A stretch of DNA of 64,000 nt from Paenibacillus lupini (GCF_011761355.1 NZ_JAASRW010000003.1:767188-831187), one strand, 5' to 3'; counted from the stretch's first letter, positions 33,393-42,184 are shown. Notes: a model not told the origin generated them from the letters alone. Translations and numbers: made by a program.

Positions 33393-34959
33393 TGATAAGA
33401 CAACCAAACAGTATGAGAATGAAGCACCAAAAAAAGAAACGAAACCCGAGCAAGTGCTTATTCCCGATTTGGACATTAATATTGAACGTCTGCATCGCTT
33501 TCTAGGCGGGGGCGCGGATATCGTATGCCGTACCCTCCAGCATCGTTCATTTGATAATGCCCGTTATGCACTGCTATATATTGATGGCATTGTAGATGGC
33601 ATAGGACTCAACACGATGCTGCTTGGTCTTCTTGATGATGCCAATCGATATATCGAAGGCGGAGTGGAGTCGAGCCTTTATCATCATCTAACCGAGCGGG
33701 TGATCGCAAACGGCAAGCTTGGCGAGGTCAATTCGATCAATAAAGCATGCTATGCGATGCTGGAAGGAAGCACCATTCTTGTTGTGGATGGCAGCCTGCG
33801 GGCCATTATTATTGATACAACCGGAGGCAAGTCCCGAGCGGTGGAGGAGCCAAGCAGCCAGACCGTTGTACGGGGACCGAAGGAAGGCTTTACCGAAAAT
33901 TTGAGGACCAACACCTCACTTATCCGCCGAATTATAAAGTCACCAGACTTACGTTTTGATTACAAAATGATAGGACATCAGACGAGGACAAATATTGCGA
34001 TCGTTTATCTGGAGGGGATCGCAGAGGTTGAGGTCATTAAGGAGGTTCACCGCAGGCTAGATGCCATCGATATAGATGGCGTGCTCGAAAGCGGTTATAT
34101 TGAAGAATTTATTCAGGACAGAGCCTTTACGCCATTCCCTCTCCTCCAAAATACGGAGCGACCAGATGCGGCATGTGCGGGTATATTAGAAGGCCAAGTC
34201 ATTATTATGGTATCGGGAACGCCGTTTGTTCTTCAGGCACCGGTAACCTTTGTGAAGTTTTTTCAATCCAGCGAGGATTACTACCAGCGATATGATATTG
34301 CGACATTTCTAAGGATAATCCGGATGACCTCCTTTTTTATCTCTATGCTGCTGCCGTCGCTGTATATTGCGATAACCACCTTCCATCAGGAAATGCTGCC
34401 GACCTCGCTGCTCATCAGCTTGGCCGCACAACGTGAAGGTATTCCGTTTCCCGCATTGCTTGAGGCATTCTTGATGGAGATTACCTTCGAGATATTACGG
34501 GAAGCAGGCGTTCGGATGCCGCGCATTATCGGACCTGCTATTTCGATTGTTGGGGCACTCGTGCTTGGCCAGGCTGCGGTTCAAGCTGGTATTATTTCAG
34601 CTGCCATGGTCATTGTCGTATCATTTACGGCGATTGCAAGCTTTGTAATTCCGGCTGTAAATATGGGAGTTGCAGCTCGACTTATACGCTTCTTACTTAT
34701 GATTCTGGCTGGGACATTTGGGTTGTTTGGTATTATGTCGGGGCTGATGATCCTGCTTGCTCACATGTGTGGTTTACGTTCCTTCGGCAAGCCATACCTG
34801 ATGCCTTTTGCACCGTTTGTTGCATCGAATTTGAAGGATGTACTGATTCGTGTCCCTTGGTGGGCGATGCGTACTCGTCCGACTAATATTGCAAGCGATA
34901 AAAACATAACAAGGGCAGGTGCCGGGCAGAAGCCTAGCCCTGATCAGGAAGGAGTCTAG
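33382..34959 (+). CDS. gerA: germinant receptor A subunit, operon 2
   Basis: A 525-residue GerA protein with a soluble N-terminal domain and C-terminal membrane segments. Family landmarks: RGPKEGFTENLRTNTSLIRRI, LEAFLMEITFEILREAGVRMP and SFVIPAVNMGVAARLIRF. I chose ATG 33382 (GAGG 9 bases upstream), so the protein overlaps the end of the first B gene by 11 bases. It ends directly before the second B gene. Its N-terminus is Lys/Glu-rich and a little longer than the operon 1 copy. Confidence 0.93.
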   Translation: MPNDDKTTKQYENEAPKKETKPEQVLIPDLDINIERLHRFLGGGADIVCRTLQHRSFDNARYALLYIDGIVDGIGLNTMLLGLLDDANRYIEGGVESSLYHHLTERVIANGKLGEVNSINKACYAMLEGSTILVVDGSLRAIIIDTTGGKSRAVEEPSSQTVVRGPKEGFTENLRTNTSLIRRIIKSPDLRFDYKMIGHQTRTNIAIVYLEGIAEVEVIKEVHRRLDAIDIDGVLESGYIEEFIQDRAFTPFPLLQNTERPDAACAGILEGQVIIMVSGTPFVLQAPVTFVKFFQSSEDYYQRYDIATFLRIIRMTSFFISMLLPSLYIAITTFHQEMLPTSLLISLAAQREGIPFPALLEAFLMEITFEILREAGVRMPRIIGPAISIVGALVLGQAAVQAGIISAAMVIVVSFTAIASFVIPAVNMGVAARLIRFLLMILAGTFGLFGIMSGLMILLAHMCGLRSFGKPYLMPFAPFVASNLKDVLIRVPWWAMRTRPTNIASDKNITRAGAGQKPSPDQEGV

Positions 34960-36066
34960 ATGATGAAGCCCGCTATTTCGACAACGCAGACAGTCGCATT
35001 AATCCAAAGTGCGATTGCCCCTACCATGGTGTTAGCGATACCAAGTGTTATGGTCAGCATTGCTCAGCATGATGCTTGGATTTCAGGCGTTATAGCGGGT
35101 ATCGTCGGTCTACTTATGGCTCTAATCATAGCGGCTATAAGTAAGGCCAATAAAGGACAGTACTTTGTTGAATGGCTGGAGGGCAGGTTAGGTAAACCGA
35201 TTGGTATTGCTATTGGCATTATGTTTGGTATTTATTATTTCAACAACTTTTGTGTCATCGTGAGGGTTTTTGCCAACTTTGTATCCGATATGGTGCTTGA
35301 TGAGACTCCTCTATTTATGCTGGTAGGTATGATGGTAGTGGTAACCGTCTTTACAGTCTTACAGGGGATAGAAGCTATCGCTCGCTCTGCTTTTATGGTG
35401 CTTCTTCTGATTCTAATCGTTGTGCCGGTATCCGTCTTTATCCTGTATACGGATATTGACTTTAAGAGGCTGATTCCCGTGTTTGATACTAGTGCAGCAA
35501 GAATGGCAGTTGCATCCCTTCCTCCAATTGCCCTTCTCTCTGAGGTGTCGGTTCTGCTTATATTGACTCCCTTTATGAAAAAACCAGCATCTGCTATAAG
35601 AGCAGGATTATTTGGCTCGCTCTTAAGTTCTTCACAGCTGCTGCTCGTTATTTTGTTGGCATTAACCATCTTTGGACCGCAGCTTGTTCCGATGCTGTCG
35701 TATACCTTTGTTAACGTGATGGCGATTGTGGAGGTCGGCGAATTTCTGGAGCGGATAGAAATCTTTACGGTGTCCGTCTGGTTTCTGACGATGTATATCA
35801 AATTAACCGTATTTCTGTTTGCAGGGGTGCATTGTCTGACCCATTCTCTTCGTTTGAAGAGTAAACATCATGTCCTGCTCGGGTTAGGCCTTCTTGCATT
35901 CGTAACGTCGGCGGGCGAATGGCCTCGTAATCTGGAAAGCGGTTATAAGAATTTGGCCAATATGCCGCAGCTGCTCCTTATAAACGTTGGTCTGCCTATT
36001 CTGATTGCCCTAGGTCTTCTAGTCACACGGGGGAAAAGGAAGCAAGGAGGGAAACAAAGGTCATGA
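34960..36066 (+). CDS. gerB: germinant receptor B-type permease, operon 2 (second copy)
   Basis: A 368-residue GerB-family permease with about ten membrane segments, opening AISTTQTVALIQSAIAPTMV and containing GQYFVEWLEGRLGKPIGIAIG. It starts on the base after the gerA stop codon (TAG then ATGATG). Its start looks more like other B subunits than the first copy does. It overlaps the following C gene by 4 bases, so A-B-C here is the standard core, with an additional B gene placed ahead. Confidence 0.92.
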   Translation: MMKPAISTTQTVALIQSAIAPTMVLAIPSVMVSIAQHDAWISGVIAGIVGLLMALIIAAISKANKGQYFVEWLEGRLGKPIGIAIGIMFGIYYFNNFCVIVRVFANFVSDMVLDETPLFMLVGMMVVVTVFTVLQGIEAIARSAFMVLLLILIVVPVSVFILYTDIDFKRLIPVFDTSAARMAVASLPPIALLSEVSVLLILTPFMKKPASAIRAGLFGSLLSSSQLLLVILLALTIFGPQLVPMLSYTFVNVMAIVEVGEFLERIEIFTVSVWFLTMYIKLTVFLFAGVHCLTHSLRLKSKHHVLLGLGLLAFVTSAGEWPRNLESGYKNLANMPQLLLINVGLPILIALGLLVTRGKRKQGGKQRS

Positions 36067-37298
36067 GATTACTTGTTATGAAACGAATAGCTTGTGCTGC
36101 TCTGTTACTTCTTGCTGCTTTGACAACAACCGGCTGCTGGAATCGGATCGAGCTGAACGAGGTGGCTATTACATCGGCAACAGGAATCGACTGGGATGGT
36201 GAGAACTGGATTGTCTCTTATCAGGTCGTTATCCCAGCCGCAATCTCTTCGGTAACCGGCGGCTCAGGAGGCGGTGGGCCAAAATCCCCTATTATCGTGT
36301 ACTCCACAAAGGGCAAAACGATTCGTGATGCGATTATGCACAGTTTTTCCGAAAGCCCCCGCAAGCTGTTTTTCGCTCATAACCGAGTCGTTGTTATTGG
36401 TGAAAAAGCGATGAACCGCGGGATTAATGAGCTTATTGATGTCTACTTCCGCAATTCGGGTTCCAGGGAAACCGTGAGTGTGCTCGCTACTCCCGGCACG
36501 GCTAGAAAGATTCTAGAGCAGTTCATGCAGCTGCAGGCTATTTCGGGGGCGGGAATGAAAGAAATCATTATATCCGAAATGAAGAATACTTCCATTCTGC
36601 CGAATATTCCGGTATACCAGTTGGCGATGGAGCTAACGGGTGATGCTAAAAGTGCGGTCGTACCTGAAATCTTTGTGTCAGGATCAGGGGATACCTCTTC
36701 CCTGGATTCGTTCAGCAATACCTCTATTCCATCCAAGCTGAAGCTCGGGCGTCTGGCTGTGCTGAAGGATGACAAAATGATCGGCTGGATGAGTCGTAAG
36801 GAATCGCTTGGTGCCGCCTATCTGCGTGATAGCGTACAGCAATCCTTCATCGTAGTTCCTTGTGAAGGTGGAGAAGGAAAGAAAGGATATGATACGATTC
36901 AAATCTTAAAGTCTTCAACCAAAATTATTCCTAAGCTGCGCGGGAGCAAGCTTACCTTTACTGCAGATGTTGATGTCTCAGGGACATTGTTGGAATCAAA
37001 TTGCGCGCAGGATTTATATAAACCTGGTGTTATTCAGGGCCTTGAGCAAGGTGGACAAGTGCAGATCAGCTCCTTGCTCCAGGATGCATGGAAGAAAGGT
37101 CAGCAGATGAACACGGATATATTCGGGGCAGCAGAGAAAGTGCATCGTAAATACCCGAAGCAGTGGAAAGAGTGGGGCAAGAACTGGGATGAAGTCTTTA
37201 AGGAGGCTCCGCTCGAGACGAAGATAAAGTTCCGAATGGCCCGGATGGGACTCAGCAATAAATCGTTCCAATATCTAATGGATAAAAGGGAGAAGTGA
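36063..37298 (+). CDS. gerC: germinant receptor C subunit (Ger(x)C family lipoprotein), operon 2
   Basis: A 411-residue lipoprotein: signal with lipobox TTTGC (Cys near residue 25) followed by the family start WNRIELNEVAITSATGIDWDG. It has SPRKLFFAHNRVVVIGEKA near residue 98 and a C-terminal domain ending in KEWGKNWDEVFKEAPLE. It is longer than the operon 1 copy. It faces the outside of the inner spore membrane. An AAGGAGGG site lies just before the overlapping start. The small gene after it begins 5 bases past the stop. Confidence 0.92.
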   Translation: MRLLVMKRIACAALLLLAALTTTGCWNRIELNEVAITSATGIDWDGENWIVSYQVVIPAAISSVTGGSGGGGPKSPIIVYSTKGKTIRDAIMHSFSESPRKLFFAHNRVVVIGEKAMNRGINELIDVYFRNSGSRETVSVLATPGTARKILEQFMQLQAISGAGMKEIIISEMKNTSILPNIPVYQLAMELTGDAKSAVVPEIFVSGSGDTSSLDSFSNTSIPSKLKLGRLAVLKDDKMIGWMSRKESLGAAYLRDSVQQSFIVVPCEGGEGKKGYDTIQILKSSTKIIPKLRGSKLTFTADVDVSGTLLESNCAQDLYKPGVIQGLEQGGQVQISSLLQDAWKKGQQMNTDIFGAAEKVHRKYPKQWKEWGKNWDEVFKEAPLETKIKFRMARMGLSNKSFQYLMDKREK

Positions 37299-37302
37299 GC
37301 CC

Positions 37303-37560
37303 ATGGGATACTTCGTTATTCTCATACTGGCGGCGTACGTCGTGCTGCTCATTATAGGTGGGAAGCAGCTCACTCGTAAGAAATGGTACAAGGATTTGGT
37401 CGTATATATCGTACTGTTGACCTGGAGCACCACTATAGCGGTAGGGATGGCTATGGATTGGCCAGCTGTATCAGCGGGCACTACTGTAGCCTTAATTAAT
37501 AAGAGTATGGGGCCTTTGAGGAATGTGATGCATGCCATGCTTGGCTGGGGAATAGATTAG
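37303..37560 (+). CDS. small two-TM protein, candidate germinant receptor D subunit
   Basis: An 85-residue hydrophobic protein with two clear membrane segments (YFVILILAAYVVLLIIGG and LVVYIVLLTWSTTIAVGMAM) linked by KQLTRKKWYK, with a short C-terminal tail. It begins 5 bases after gerC of operon 2 and is followed by the operon terminator. Small two-TM D subunits are known to accompany some Bacillus germinant receptors and to modulate their function. Size, topology and position match that class; sequence similarity was not tested. Confidence 0.65.
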   Translation: MGYFVILILAAYVVLLIIGGKQLTRKKWYKDLVVYIVLLTWSTTIAVGMAMDWPAVSAGTTVALINKSMGPLRNVMHAMLGWGID

Positions 37561-37620
37561 CTTGGAGTGGGACTTTGTTCCTTTGGTATGAGTGGGTATA
37601 TTAACCGAGTGGTGATTCCG

Positions 37621-37653
37621 AAGAAACCCGTATTGTGCGGGTTTCTTTTTTTG
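37621..37653 (+). terminator. terminator of germination operon 2
   Basis: AAGAAACCCG/CGGGTTTCTT pair around a 6-base loop with a T7 tail. Confidence 0.92.
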
Positions 37654-37767
37654 TTTATCCTACGATGGTATCAATTGTGTGACACCTTTGACGAATGAGA
37701 AGGAATTATGACGAATAGCAGCGAATCTGATGAGCCGCAATTATTCTGTCATAAGGTGTGATCATCG

Positions 37768-38796
37768 TTGAGCAGGCAGTTGAAGTGGGTCTTTTGTATG
37801 ATTATGGTCATGATGGTCGTGATAAGTTACCCAAGTAACATGGGCGCCGCAGAGGCAAACCAGAACAAAGAGTCCTCAATTAGCGTTCCGTACACAGTGA
37901 AGCCGGGGGATACGTTGTTTGCCATCTCCAAGAAGTACTACTTGACCGGGCAATTTGAGCAGGTAGCAAAGGCTAACGGTTTGGATCCAAAAGCGGGCTT
38001 AAAGGCTGGAGCTGTCATTAAGTTAAACAATCCACTGGTCCTGGATTATTATGCGGTACAGCAAGGAGATACCGTATATGCCATTACAAACCGTTATTTC
38101 AACCGTACGAAATATATGGACGCCTTAATGACTTACAATGGGATAACTTCCCCGGATACCGGATTAAAAATCGGTATGGCACTCCGGATTCCGCTTCCGT
38201 CAGGAGAAGGAAAACATACCGTGTTAAAAGGGGATACCTTGTATAATCTGTCGGTTCGCTATTTCAAAGCACAGGACTATCAGCAGGCTATCGTCCAGGC
38301 AAATGGAATGGATGCAGCCTCCAGTAAAATCCAGGCGGGAGATGATCTGCAAATACCGAACCCGTATTATAGGACCAAATTCGAAAGCAAGGCTGCAGGG
38401 ATCGTTCCGGCCAAGCTCTCCATTGAGATCGATATTACCAAGAACAAGCTATATGTGAAATCCGGTGGAACGGTAAAGAAGAGCTTTAACATTGCCAGCG
38501 GGAAAAAGGCAGGTCTAACACCAACCGGAAGCTTTGAGATTATGACGAAAATAGAAAATCCCTGGTATTCCGCTAAGGGGATTCCCGGCGGCGATCCGAA
38601 GAATCCACTAGGCAGCCGATGGCTGGGGCTCAGCGTTCCGAATACACAAGGGACGAAGTATGGGATTCACGGGACGAATGCTCCCTCATCCATTGGCACG
38701 AATGCCAGCGCCGGCTGTATCCGGATGCTAAATGAGGATGTAGAGTGGTTATTCGATATGATACCGAATGGTACTGAGGTTACGATTCATAAATAA
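37768..38796 (+). CDS. triple LysM L,D-transpeptidase
   Basis: A 342-residue exported cell-wall protein: signal peptide (residues 1-27), three LysM modules at about 42-86, 94-140 and 147-193 (YTVKPGDTLFAISKKYY, YAVQQGDTVYAITNRYF, HTVLKGDTLYNLSVRYF), and a YkuD catalytic domain at about 215-341. The catalytic signature is GIHGTNAPSSIG followed by SAGCIRM with the catalytic Cys. L,D-transpeptidases make 3-3 peptidoglycan cross-links or attach proteins. The start is TTG with AAGGTG 9 bases upstream. Three LysM is more than the single one of B. subtilis YkuD. Confidence 0.93.
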   Translation: MSRQLKWVFCMIMVMMVVISYPSNMGAAEANQNKESSISVPYTVKPGDTLFAISKKYYLTGQFEQVAKANGLDPKAGLKAGAVIKLNNPLVLDYYAVQQGDTVYAITNRYFNRTKYMDALMTYNGITSPDTGLKIGMALRIPLPSGEGKHTVLKGDTLYNLSVRYFKAQDYQQAIVQANGMDAASSKIQAGDDLQIPNPYYRTKFESKAAGIVPAKLSIEIDITKNKLYVKSGGTVKKSFNIASGKKAGLTPTGSFEIMTKIENPWYSAKGIPGGDPKNPLGSRWLGLSVPNTQGTKYGIHGTNAPSSIGTNASAGCIRMLNEDVEWLFDMIPNGTEVTIHK

Positions 38797-38814
38797 ATTT
38801 GAACAGCAGGACGT

Positions 38815-38846
38815 GAAAAAGAGGGGTGAAAGCCCCTCTTTTTCCT
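38815..38846. terminator. terminator between the L,D-transpeptidase and the small minus-strand gene
   Basis: GAAAAAGAGGGG (38815-38826) pairs with CCCCTCTTTTTC (38833-38844). A and T tracts on both sides make it usable for both converging genes. Confidence 0.9.
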
Positions 38847-38853
38847 TTACTTA

Positions 38854-39153
38854 TTAGAAATCATATTTTACATACTTACTAATGATTTCTTCATCCTCTA
38901 TATCTTCAAACCATTCCGAATGAATCCATAGTGGAATTTGCAGGATCGACTCGAACTGCTCAATAGCCGCCTCGGGATCTTCTTGATTAAGGGTCTGTAT
39001 GATTTGTTCGGAATGGGAATGACCAAGCAGTTCAGCGAGAATAGGGACATCTGCTATTTTGCTTTCCAGTTCATACTCTTCTTGAGTAGATTCAGAGCAC
39101 CATAAGTGTCCAGTCATATACTCGCCGCTTTGGAACAGATTGATCTCCAGCAC
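38854..39153 (-). CDS. hypothetical acidic protein, N-terminus uncertain
   Basis: A 99-residue acidic protein with no recognised family. It contains GEYMTGHLWCSESTQEEYE and ends EEEIISKYVKYDF-like. The only start codon is GTG 39153 and it has no clear Shine-Dalgarno. Sequence resembling the same protein continues upstream in frame (EISFTCSYFDDDV) back to a stop inside the end of the MFS gene, which suggests the original N-terminus was lost or that translation is coupled to the overlapping MFS gene on the same strand. I do not know its function. Confidence 0.5.
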   Translation of the reverse strand: MLEINLFQSGEYMTGHLWCSESTQEEYELESKIADVPILAELLGHSHSEQIIQTLNQEDPEAAIEQFESILQIPLWIHSEWFEDIEDEEIISKYVKYDF

Positions 39154-39188
39154 ATCGTCATCAAAGTAGGAGCAGGTGAAGCTTATTT

Positions 39189-40409
39189 CTATATCGCTTT
39201 ACGCATCAGCTTCGAATCCTTCGGCAGCAGGAAGGCGCATAGTCCAAGCAGCGGAAGGAAGGAGCAAAGCTCGATTGTAAAGGCAACATCCTTCACATCG
39301 GTAAGCCATCCGAGCAGGACGGAGCCGAGGCCTCCCATGCCAAACGCCAAGCCGAAGAATAAGCCGGATACGGTTCCGATATGACGCGGTAACAGTTCCT
39401 GCGCATAAACGATAATAACGGAGAAACCGGACATGAGAATCAGGCCAATTGCACAGCACAGTACCATGGCAATGCCGGGATTTACGTAAGGGAGCAGCAG
39501 AGAGAATGGTGCTGTTCCGGCGATAGAAATCCAGATCATTGTTTTACGGCCAAACTTGTCGGCAAGTGGTCCTCCAAGAAGGGTGCCAACCATGCCGGCG
39601 AATTGCAACGCGAATAAGCAAATTTGGGCACGGGCGAATGACAGATTGTAATGATCAATGAAATAGAACGAGTAATAACCGGTCATCCCCGCAATATAAA
39701 CGAATTTGGAGAAGAGCAGGATGATGAGCAGCAACATGGTGCCCGCAATAAAAATAGTCGAATGCGGCGACTGTGCATCCAGCATTTTATTTGCAGCTTT
39801 CTTAGCGGATGCCGCGAATGTAAGCTGACTGGCGTACCAGCGGCTGATGATGATCTGGACAGCGATGCCAACGACAGCGAAAATCGTAAACCATAAGAAG
39901 CCTTGCTGCCCATGCGGCATTAATAAGAAGGCAACGAGCAGCGGAGCTAGTGCTTGGCCAGTATTACCGCCTACTTGGAAGAGCGATTGTGCCATCCCCT
40001 TCCCGCTTGAAGCAGCCATTCGGGCTACTCGGGAAGATTCCGGATGCAAAACGGACGAGCCTACGCCTATAAGAGTCGCAGATACAAGTAACATCCAGAA
40101 GGTGTCTGCATAAGCGAAGCCAATTACACCTGCCAGGGAGAAGAGCATCCCAAGAGGAAGCAGAAACGGCATTGGCCGGCGGTCGGATATGTATCCGATG
40201 AAGGGCTGGAGTAAGGACGCCGTAATGTTGAGCATAAACGCAACCCAGCCGATTTTGGTAAAGCTCAGATGCATGGTGGATTGAAAAAGTGGAAAAGAAG
40301 AAGGCACGGCAGTCTGCATCGCATCATTCAGCAGATGGGCGAAGCTGACACCAAACAGCATCCAGATCGCTGGGTTGCGTTGTGCCTGTATGGCAGCGGT
40401 TTGATTCAT
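39189..40409 (-). CDS. MFS transporter, Fsr (fosmidomycin resistance)-like
   Basis: A 406-residue, 12-TM major facilitator. The N-terminal half has SFAHLLNDAMQTAVPSSFPL, typical of Fsr-type drug exporters, then GYISDRRPMPFLLPLG (cytoplasmic loop 2-3 motif) and PLADKFGRKTMIW in the second half. Substrate is unknown. I chose ATG 40409, 9 bases after AAGGAG, rather than the longer frame starting at 40463. It is divergent from an AraC regulator 117 bases away, which probably controls it. Confidence 0.88.
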   Translation of the reverse strand: MNQTAAIQAQRNPAIWMLFGVSFAHLLNDAMQTAVPSSFPLFQSTMHLSFTKIGWVAFMLNITASLLQPFIGYISDRRPMPFLLPLGMLFSLAGVIGFAYADTFWMLLVSATLIGVGSSVLHPESSRVARMAASSGKGMAQSLFQVGGNTGQALAPLLVAFLLMPHGQQGFLWFTIFAVVGIAVQIIISRWYASQLTFAASAKKAANKMLDAQSPHSTIFIAGTMLLLIILLFSKFVYIAGMTGYYSFYFIDHYNLSFARAQICLFALQFAGMVGTLLGGPLADKFGRKTMIWISIAGTAPFSLLLPYVNPGIAMVLCCAIGLILMSGFSVIIVYAQELLPRHIGTVSGLFFGLAFGMGGLGSVLLGWLTDVKDVAFTIELCSFLPLLGLCAFLLPKDSKLMRKAI

Positions 40410-40526
40410 TGCGTTGTACTCCTTTTTTGATTTTTTTCCAGTATAGCGGGAGAAGGGGAACAAGGTCGTTGCGAAAAGTGCTGCAAACCGAGCAACTTTT
40501 GCTATAATGATGGCAGGTGAAGAGAC

Positions 40527-41327
40527 ATGGAGATGAAGGTAGAAACGGATTGGATCGAGTTATGGCAAGGAAGCCATAACTTCAAGAATGTTCCCCATAT
40601 ACATGAGGATTGGATGCAGGTTACGCTGCCAATTAAGGGTATTTGTCATTTTACGCAGGAAGAGCATAACTATGGCCTGAAAGAAGGGAATGGCCTGCTT
40701 CAGCCGCCAGGTACGGAGCATCATTTTTATCTGGGAGAGCAGTCTTCTGTTATTATCCTGAAGGTGCGTGAACGTGGGAACGGTGGGATGGCATCTATTG
40801 ATCCGCAATTTATAGCTGGAACGGGTCATGATATTAAGCAGACTTTTCAGGCTGATGATATAGTCGGCCGTTTCCGTCAATGGATGCTGGCTCTTATACA
40901 AGGTCAGGCCTTGGCCGATCCGCTTGCTGTGCAGGAAGTGGAGCAGGATGTTGTCTCTTATCTGGGTGGAATGCTGAAGCTTGGTGAGAAGGAACGAATG
41001 CCTAAAGGTATTTCGGATCCGCATATCCTTCGGGCTTTATCCTACATTCATGACTGTTACGAAGAGATGATTAATATTGATGAGCTAGCTGGAATTGCGC
41101 TGCAAAGCCGCTATCATTTCATTCGTTCCTTCCGGGAAGCAACAGGAACAACGCCGTATCAATATTTGCTTAAGCTGCGGATTAAGGAAGCCATGAACCG
41201 GCTGCGCCGCTCAGATGCTACAATTGGTCAAATAAGCGTGGATCTTGGATTCTCAAGTACCAGTCAATTCCACCGTGCTTTTCTGAAGATGACCGGTGTA
41301 ACGCCACAAGCTTATAGACTTCAATGA
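40527..41327 (+). CDS. AraC family regulator with cupin sensor
   Basis: A 266-residue regulator. The N-terminal cupin-like domain (VTLPIKGICHFTQEEHNYGL, QPPGTEHHFYL) is followed by two helix-turn-helix motifs at the C-terminus: INIDELAGIALQSRYHFIRS and ATIGQISVDLGFSSTSQFHR, ending FLKMTGVTPQAY. Such proteins sense a small molecule and activate nearby genes. Divergence from the Fsr-type exporter suggests an exporter-regulator pair. A hairpin terminator follows. Confidence 0.9.
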   Translation: MEMKVETDWIELWQGSHNFKNVPHIHEDWMQVTLPIKGICHFTQEEHNYGLKEGNGLLQPPGTEHHFYLGEQSSVIILKVRERGNGGMASIDPQFIAGTGHDIKQTFQADDIVGRFRQWMLALIQGQALADPLAVQEVEQDVVSYLGGMLKLGEKERMPKGISDPHILRALSYIHDCYEEMINIDELAGIALQSRYHFIRSFREATGTTPYQYLLKLRIKEAMNRLRRSDATIGQISVDLGFSSTSQFHRAFLKMTGVTPQAYRLQ

Positions 41328-41336
41328 AGCAAGAGA

Positions 41337-41365
41337 GAGACCCTTCCGATTCGGAAGGGTCTTTG
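41337..41365 (+). terminator. terminator after the AraC gene
   Basis: AGACCCTTCCGA/TCGGAAGGGTCT stem (41338-41361) followed by TTTG. Confidence 0.82.
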
Positions 41366-41378
41366 TGCAAAATGCCGC

Positions 41379-41410
41379 TTGACCCTCACACTAATGTCAG
41401 GGTATATAAT
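41379..41410 (+). promoter_or_regulatory. MerR-type promoter with overlong spacer and operator dyad
   Basis: -35 TTGACC (41379-41384) and -10 TATAAT (41405-41410) are 20 bases apart, the long spacer typical of MerR-controlled promoters. The spacer holds a dyad ACCCT-N-ACA-N4-TGT-N-AGGGT (41382-41403), matching the shape of known MerR operators. The MerR gene starts 34 bases downstream, so it should autoregulate. Confidence 0.85.
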
Positions 41411-41444
41411 CAACTCGAATCGACGATGCAGGAGGCGTTAAAGG

Positions 41445-41816
41445 ATGAAAATCGGAGAGCTGTCGGAGCGTACCGGAGTTAGTCTGCGGTCATTGCGTTA
41501 TTATGAGGAGCAAGGCCTGCTAACACCAATCCGGCTGGATAATGGTTATCGAGAGTATTCACCACTTGCGGAGGAGCAGGTGAAGACGATTCAGCTGTAT
41601 CTTCATCTTGGCTTATCGACGGAGCAGATTGCAGGCTTCTTAAACTGTGTCTTGATGAATAAAGAGTCGTTCTGCCAAGAGGTACTCCCGATTTACCGTC
41701 AGAAGCTCGAAGAAATTGAGTCTCAAATCCATCTGCTGAACAATATTAAAACCAACCTCGAAGACCGCATTCAGTCGATTCTAGATGAACAGAAGGAAGC
41801 GGAGGAGAGAAAATGA
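41445..41816 (+). CDS. MerR family regulator (thioredoxin-linked)
   Basis: A 123-residue MerR protein: winged helix at residues 1-70 (MKIGELSERTGVSLRSLRYYEEQGLL) and a coiled-coil dimerisation helix at about 80-117. Two cysteines (Cys68 and Cys77) lie at the hinge between the DNA-binding part and the coiled coil, where MerR effectors usually act, so thiol or metal sensing is plausible. It overlaps the thioredoxin gene by 4 bases (ATGA). With its own MerR-type promoter this forms a self-contained redox unit. Confidence 0.92.
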   Translation: MKIGELSERTGVSLRSLRYYEEQGLLTPIRLDNGYREYSPLAEEQVKTIQLYLHLGLSTEQIAGFLNCVLMNKESFCQEVLPIYRQKLEEIESQIHLLNNIKTNLEDRIQSILDEQKEAEERK

Positions 41817-42130
41817 GTGTAACCAAGATTGATGATGTTGGCTTTGCGAATGCAATTCGGCAGCAAGGTGTAACACTGGTCGAGTTTGGAGCAAAATGGT
41901 GCCCGCCGTGCAAAGTGCTGCTCCCCATTCTTGATGAGCTGCAGCAGGAAGAAGGAGAGAGGGTATCGATTCTGCAGGTAGACTGCGACGAATCACCGGA
42001 CATTGCCTCGCAGTTTGGCGTCATGTCGATGCCAACCGTTATTGTTTTCCATAACGGCGAGCCAGCAGACAAGTTTATTGGCCTCCGGCCAAAGGATGTA
42101 TATCAACAAGCGATTGCCAAGTATGCGTAA
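41813..42130 (+). CDS. thioredoxin
   Basis: A 105-residue thioredoxin with active site WCPPC (Cys30 and Cys33) and the cis-proline segment GVMSMPTVIVFHNGEP. Canonical thioredoxins have WCGPC; Gly is replaced by Pro here, which shifts redox potential in mutants of other thioredoxins. It reduces disulfides in cytoplasmic proteins. It is the second gene of a MerR operon with a 4-base overlap, so its level is likely set by a MerR inducer (thiol, metal or electrophile), which differs from the usual constitutive trxA. Confidence 0.93.
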   Translation: MSVTKIDDVGFANAIRQQGVTLVEFGAKWCPPCKVLLPILDELQQEEGERVSILQVDCDESPDIASQFGVMSMPTVIVFHNGEPADKFIGLRPKDVYQQAIAKYA

Positions 42131-42144
42131 CGGCAATGCTAAGA

Positions 42145-42176
42145 AGCCGCGGAAATTTTCCGCGGCTGTTTTTTAT
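42145..42176 (+). terminator. terminator of the merR-trx operon
   Basis: AGCCGCGGAAA/TTTTCCGCGGCT stem (42145-42167) with T6 tail. Confidence 0.92.
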
Positions 42177-42184
42177 AAATACTG

